A stretch of DNA of 64,000 nt from Lachnospiraceae bacterium (GTDB lineage Bacteria; Bacillota; Clostridia; Lachnospirales; Lachnospiraceae): the NCBI GenBank assembly GCA_015057085.1, contig SVFB01000085.1:1-64000 (forward strand). Reading direction: 5' to 3'. The notes beneath the pieces are model-generated. The model was not told where the DNA came from, made no database searches, and saw nothing but the letters and a program-made list of their open reading frames with translations. This document shows, piece by piece, positions 62,885-64,000 of this stretch. Made by a program: the position numbers and the translations under genes. Each line of letters opens with the position of its first letter. The first letter of the stretch is position 1.

Positions 62885-64000
62885 TTACATTTGAATTTCA
62901 GCATGCCATTCCTGAAGAGATTTAATATCATCATCTCCATTTACATTCACGTATTTGATTCCTTCTGCAGCTGCCTTTGCTCCTGTCATGGTCGTGATAT
63001 AAGGAACATGTGCCTTAATTGCAGTCTTTCTGAGATAACTGTCATCATGAATACTTTCTTTCCCGCTTGGAGTATTGATTACCAAATCAATATCTCCGTT
63101 TGTAATCATATCCATGATATTCGGTCTTCCTTCATAGAGCTTAAGCACTTTCTGTGCAGGAATATTCGCTTCCACAATCTTCTCATAGGTTGTTCCTGTA
63201 GCAACAATCTTAAATCCTGCCTCATGAAGAAGCTTTGCTACTTCAGGCGCTTCCGGCTTATCTTTCGAATTCACGGAAATCAATGCTGTGCCACTGACAG
63301 GAAGTTCTGCCTTCGCAGCCTCTTGCGCCTTGAAGAATGCCTCTCCGTTTGATTTTGAAATGCCAAGCACTTCTCCGGTCGAACGCATTTCCGGTCCTAA
63401 TAAAGGATCTACCTCCGGGAACATATTAAATGGAAATACTGCTTCTTTCACGCCATAATACGGAATCTTTCTCTCTCCTAAATTCTTAACCGGAGATGGT
63501 CTTCCTGTTAATTCTGCAGTCACAATATCCACTGCCAAAGGCACCATGCTGATTCCACAAACCTTTGATACCAAAGGAACCGTGCGGGATGCACGTGGAT
63601 TTGCTTCGATTACAAATACCTTATCATTTTCAATTGCATACTGCATATTCATCAAGCCTACAACATGCATTTCCTCTGCAATCTTTCTGGTATATTCCTT
63701 AATCGTTTCAAGATTTTTCTCTGAAATATGCTTAGATGGAATGATGCAAGCAGAATCTCCTGAATGAATTCCGGCCAATTCGATATGTTCCATTACAGCA
63801 GGAACATATGCGGTCTCTCCATCGCTGATGGCATCCGCTTCACATTCCATCGCATGATTCAAAAATCTGTCGATTAGAATTGGTCGATCCGGGGTCACGC
63901 CTATTGCAGCAGCCATATAGCCTTCTAAGCTCTCATCATCATATACCACTTCCATTCCGCGTCCACCCAATACGAAGGAAGGACGAACCATGACCGGATA
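62885..64000 (-). CDS. carB: Carbamoyl-phosphate synthase large subunit, C-terminal part (runs off the window)
   Basis: The last 372 residues or so of CarB, which normally has about 1070. The second ATP-grasp domain is visible from PVMVRPSFVLGGRGMEVVY on, with DRFLNHAMECEADAISDG, GLMNMQYAIENDKVFVIEANPRASRT and STGEVLGIS; the final MGS-like allosteric domain carries LHEAGFKIVATGTTY, DLVINTP and ends at a stop codon (62885). It makes carbamoyl phosphate for pyrimidine and arginine synthesis. The frame is open to the edge, so the 5' part lies outside. Confidence 0.97.
   Translation of the reverse strand, partial: YPVMVRPSFVLGGRGMEVVYDDESLEGYMAAAIGVTPDRPILIDRFLNHAMECEADAISDGETAYVPAVMEHIELAGIHSGDSACIIPSKHISEKNLETIKEYTRKIAEEMHVVGLMNMQYAIENDKVFVIEANPRASRTVPLVSKVCGISMVPLAVDIVTAELTGRPSPVKNLGERKIPYYGVKEAVFPFNMFPEVDPLLGPEMRSTGEVLGISKSNGEAFFKAQEAAKAELPVSGTALISVNSKDKPEAPEVAKLLHEAGFKIVATGTTYEKIVEANIPAQKVLKLYEGRPNIMDMITNGDIDLVINTPSGKESIHDDSYLRKTAIKAHVPYITTMTGAKAAAEGIKYVNVNGDDDIKSLQEWHAEIQM

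Noticed and set aside
1-64000. CRISPR array, prophage, insertion sequence or restriction system
   Set aside because: No regularly spaced repeats, no transposase, integrase, phage structural or restriction proteins seen on either strand.

Overview
The window reads as a chromosomal segment of a low-GC anaerobic Firmicute, most likely a Lachnospiraceae member of the Butyrivibrio/Lachnospira/Roseburia kind. This is inferred from gene content and protein style: a PPi-type phosphofructokinase, AddAB, CIRCE and Gram-positive SOS operators, an orphan PurO with a separate AICAR formyltransferase, LytTR/GHKL two-component genes, and large secreted pectin/galactan enzymes with lysine- and threonine-rich Ig-like tails. 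The genus cannot be fixed from sequence alone. No phage, transposase, CRISPR array or rRNA is visible.

Layout. 0-2.5 kb: a palindromic repeat element, then CIRCE-controlled htpG. 2.5-9 kb: a minus-strand sugar-type ABC transporter (ATPase, permease, lipoprotein, permease) ending in a cytoplasmic GH3 hexosaminidase-like enzyme, divergent from a LytTR response regulator and GHKL kinase (9.1-11.2 kb). Paired direct repeats lie between the two units. 11.2-21.8 kb: a minus-strand run of PAP2 phosphatase, PpiC lipoprotein, small protein, Maf, AddA, AddB and a DUF4422 protein. 21.9-25.9 kb: PPi-phosphofructokinase, a 34-residue protein, a 239-bp inverted repeat, and a ZTP-riboswitch-controlled pair (purO and an AICAR formyltransferase) that splits the usual PurH job. 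26-43.2 kb: a long co-directional block with UPF0210/ACT, a WalJ-like MBL enzyme, an extended FtsA-like ATPase, coaE, polA, Xaa-Pro aminopeptidase, a Suv3-like helicase, a GT2 transferase, a YfhO-like protein and an LTA-synthase-like protein.

43.4-53.7 kb: tRNA-Leu(CAA), a lysA-like decarboxylase, an SOS-box-controlled 87-residue protein, a signal-less lytic transglycosylase, GH2 beta-galactosidase with a divergent AraC regulator, a signal-less EF-hand-like protein behind a SigD-type promoter and a structured leader, trpF and alr. Two 128-bp copies of a multi-hairpin element in inverted orientation bracket 45.3-53.65 kb. 53.7-62.7 kb: a plant galactan/pectin region with a secreted esterase, an AraC-GH39 fusion lacking one catalytic glutamate, and a GH53 endo-galactanase with a LacI-type operator. 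The window ends inside carB.

How it fits together. GH53 would cut beta-1,4-galactan outside the cell, the esterase would remove ester groups, and the cytoplasmic GH2 would finish galacto-oligosaccharides under its AraC regulator. The most unusual items are the covarying three-part hairpin element (copies at 6-134, 45297-45424 and 53524-53651), the SOS-controlled small gene beside one copy, the pseudo-enzymatic AraC-GH39 regulator, the signal-less proteins with SigD-like promoters, the 239-bp inverted repeat upstream of a 34-residue gene, and the FtsA-like ATPase with a beta-rich tail.
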